A stretch of DNA of 64,000 bases from Nitrososphaerota archaeon (lineage in GTDB: Archaea > Thermoproteota > Nitrososphaeria > Nitrososphaerales > Gagatemarchaeaceae), in NCBI GenBank assembly GCA_027887045.1, contig JAPCJH010000001.1, positions 549,091 through 613,090 of the forward strand, given 5' to 3'. A program made the position numbers and the translations under genes. The notes under the pieces are model-generated. The model did no database searches, had not been told where the DNA came from, and saw only the letters and a list, made by a program, of their open reading frames with translations. Shown here piece by piece: positions 61,795-64,000 of this stretch (positions are counted from its first letter, which is position 1; each line of letters begins with the position of its first letter).

Positions 61795-63276
61795 ATGACT
61801 CTGAGATCTGAGCCAGCCGCGGAATACGGGACGCTGAAACTTTTCCTCGATAATGAGTGGAAAGAATCGGCTTCAGAAGAGCTGGGATTATCGTTCAATC
61901 CGGCGACCGGGCGTGTAATCGCGAAAGTTCCGTTCGCCACGAAAGAAGAAGTTGACGAGGCTGTTGAATCGGCCCGAAGAGGTTACGGGAAATGGAGCAA
62001 GACACCAATCACAGAGAGGGTCAAGCATCTCTTCAAGCTGAAGGAAACACTCGAAAATAACTTCGAGGAGCTCGCGGTCGTCAGCACGCAGAACCACGGG
62101 AAGACGCTCGCCGAAAGCAGAGGGGACGTGCGTAGAACCATCGACAACGTGGACACGGCCATTTCGGTCGCGTACACCCTAGCAAAAGGCGAAACCCTAG
62201 ATGAAATTGCGCCGGGCATTGACGAGTTCATGGTACGTGAGTCTCTGGGAGTTTTTGCGATAGTCTGCCCGTTCAACTTTCCCCTCATGATACCGTTTTG
62301 GTTCTTACCGTACGCCATCGTTCTCGGAGACACGGTCGTCGTGAAGCCGAGCGAAATAACACCGCTCCCCATGCAGAAGGTAGCGGATCTCGTTCTTCAG
62401 GAGGTCGGGCTTCCATCGGGGGTCTTCAACCTGATCCACGGCGGGAAGGAGGTAGTCGAGCTTCTTATCTCCAACAGTGGGGTTAGCGGGGTCGGATTCG
62501 TCGGTTCCACCTCCGCGGCCAAACAGGTGTACAAACTCGCAGGTGAGCATGGCAAAAGAGCCATCGTCCAAGGGGGCGCGAAGAACAGCATCGTCGTGAT
62601 GCCGGACGCCGATCTTACCCGGTCAATCGGGTCCATTGTCGGGTCGTTCTTCGGGAACAGTGGACAGCGCTGTCTGGCCGGCTCGAATCTGGTCACGGTC
62701 GGAGAAGCACACGAGAAAGCATTGAAAAGTCTCGTAACAACGTCTACGAAACTGAAGCTGGGTCCAGGACTAGAAGAGACTACAGAGATGGGCCCGGTCG
62801 TCACCTCCAAAGCCAAGGAGAGGATTCTGGGTGACATTGCGAGAGGAGTCGGGGAAGGCGCTAAGCTCGTCACCGACGGCAGGGACGCCGAGGTCCTCGA
62901 GTACCCTGATGGCTTCTACCTGGGCCCTTCAATCTTCGACGATGTCTCCCCAGACATGAAAATATCCAAAGAGGAGATGTTTGGACCCGTGGCTAGCGTT
63001 GTCTCCGCCAAGAATCTCGACGACGCCATCGAGATGATAAACCGAGGAACCAATTACGGGAACATGGCGTGCATCTACACCACAAACGGAAAGAACGCCA
63101 GGGAATTCAGGATGAGGGTCAACGCAGGCAACATCGGAATAAACATTGGAGTCGCAGCCCCTGCGGCAAACTTCCCCTTCGGTGGGAGACGGGATTCTTT
63201 CTTCGGCGTTCTGCACTCCCAAATCGACACCGTGGATTTCTTCACGGACAAGAAAGTGATAGTCTCCCGATGGTAG
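61795..63276 (+). CDS. mmsA: Methylmalonate-semialdehyde dehydrogenase (acylating)
   Basis: The aldehyde dehydrogenase converts methylmalonate or malonate semialdehyde to propionyl- or acetyl-CoA with CoA and NAD+, in valine and pyrimidine breakdown. Typical of the acylating family are FVGSTSAAKQVY, FFGNSGQRCLAGS with the nucleophile Cys, and VAAPAANFPFGGRRDSFFGV. ATG 61795 gives 493 aa. With liv transport and 2-oxoacid oxidoreductase genes nearby, a branched-chain amino-acid breakdown route is plausible (inference). Confidence 0.92.
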   Translation: MTLRSEPAAEYGTLKLFLDNEWKESASEELGLSFNPATGRVIAKVPFATKEEVDEAVESARRGYGKWSKTPITERVKHLFKLKETLENNFEELAVVSTQNHGKTLAESRGDVRRTIDNVDTAISVAYTLAKGETLDEIAPGIDEFMVRESLGVFAIVCPFNFPLMIPFWFLPYAIVLGDTVVVKPSEITPLPMQKVADLVLQEVGLPSGVFNLIHGGKEVVELLISNSGVSGVGFVGSTSAAKQVYKLAGEHGKRAIVQGGAKNSIVVMPDADLTRSIGSIVGSFFGNSGQRCLAGSNLVTVGEAHEKALKSLVTTSTKLKLGPGLEETTEMGPVVTSKAKERILGDIARGVGEGAKLVTDGRDAEVLEYPDGFYLGPSIFDDVSPDMKISKEEMFGPVASVVSAKNLDDAIEMINRGTNYGNMACIYTTNGKNAREFRMRVNAGNIGINIGVAAPAANFPFGGRRDSFFGVLHSQIDTVDFFTDKKVIVSRW

Positions 63277-63426
63277 CCCCCGCGAGGCCGCACGAAGGAT
63301 TCCGCCGTTAAGCAATTCGCGAGCCAGGCGCATCACAACAAAACCCACTTTCGGTTTTTCAATGAAGATCGCCACTTATGACGGGTGAGCTTGTTTACGC
63401 TTCCGCGTTCGTTTAACACGGGAACG

Positions 63427-63434
63427 TTTATATC
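63427..63434 (+). promoter_or_regulatory. rRNA promoter TATA box
   Basis: TTTATATC lies in ACGTTTATATCG; transcription would start near 63456, giving a leader of about 175 nt before the 16S gene. It is in the 354-bp gap after mmsA; the rest of the gap holds leader sequence. Confidence 0.55.
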
Positions 63435-63546
63435 GTGAACATCGACCGAATTCGGTTTGCGCATTTATTGGCGGCGTCTGCCTTGAGCGAATGGGCATAG
63501 CCCAGTGCCGTGATTTGCACGACCTCCAGGTGCGCGTACAAAATGG

Positions 63547-63571
63547 AGATCTAACTTAACTCGTTAGATCT
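63547..63571 (+). repeat. 16S leader hairpin
   Basis: AGATCTAAC (63547-63555) and GTTAGATCT (63563-63571) are perfect complements with a 7-nt loop TTAACTC, about 60 nt before the 16S start. It may guide rRNA processing or act as an antitermination or folding element. The 16S processing stem partner would lie downstream of the window. Confidence 0.6.
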
Positions 63572-63630
63572 GACGTGGGTTGTGCTTAATCAACCTCGCA
63601 GAAATGCGTGGCTGTACTTCCTTTTAATCG

Positions 63631-64000
<370 letters not shown>

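Overview
The window is chromosomal DNA of an archaeon of the TACK/Thermoproteota group, most likely a Nitrososphaeria (Thaumarchaeota)-like lineage. The reasons are the start of an archaeal 16S rRNA at the right end, a two-subunit D-family DNA polymerase, Orc1/Cdc6, Alba, RPA, XPD, an Elf1-like elongation factor, aRF1 with NIKS and GGQ motifs, Sec61-beta, group II GGGP synthase, and many leaderless genes with a TATA box 25-30 nt before the start codon. GTG and TTG starts are common. No ammonia-oxidation gene is visible. Branched-chain amino-acid ABC transport genes, a 2-oxoacid:ferredoxin oxidoreductase and methylmalonate-semialdehyde dehydrogenase suggest amino-acid and organic-acid use (inference).

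Layout. 1-17.6 kb: CofE (F420), topoisomerase IA, XPD helicase, HD phosphohydrolase, thymidylate kinase, DUF2070 membrane protein, Sec61-beta, SHMT, PolD large subunit, GGGP synthase and Elf1. 17.8-22.4 kb: two winged-helix genes, a replication origin with ORB-type repeats, Orc1/Cdc6 and the PolD small subunit. 22.4-30.3 kb: phosphohexomutase, a tandem ThyX pair, Fe-S and peroxiredoxin genes, small zinc and coiled-coil proteins, a frameshifted PPOX-fold gene, four tRNAs and a 43-aa membrane peptide. 30.3-47.6 kb: RPA, aminotransferase, Alba, Y-family polymerase with a SWIM protein, two tRNAs, two aldo/keto reductases, ValRS, QueC/QueT, a primase large-subunit homologue, YchF-type GTPase, aRF1 and UMP kinase. 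47.7-55.9 kb: CNNM-type protein, a large FlgO-like/TPR/AAA+ fusion, split liv transporter genes with a broken livH, tRNA-Leu and PhoU. 56-64 kb: 2-oxoacid oxidoreductase, NTPase, BtpA, an ArsC-like phosphatase, AlkA-like protein, MMSDH and the rRNA promoter, leader and 16S 5' part.

How it fits together. Replication, repair and dNTP genes (topA, xpd, tmk, glyA, both polD subunits, cdc6, thyX, rpa, dinB, primase) lie within about 43 kb around the origin. All seven tRNA genes are interrupted; I infer eleven short introns, several at non-canonical sites, including one in the T-loop of a tRNA-Ser. Other points of interest are a ThyX-like protein without the catalytic region next to a ThyX, a primase large-subunit homologue whose C-terminal domain looks PriX-like and lacks Fe-S cysteines, two genes whose conserved N-termini have no start except CTG, paired GTTCACA motifs in the origin, and a one-point junction that truncates both livH and a secreted-protein gene. 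No CRISPR array, insertion sequence or provirus was seen.
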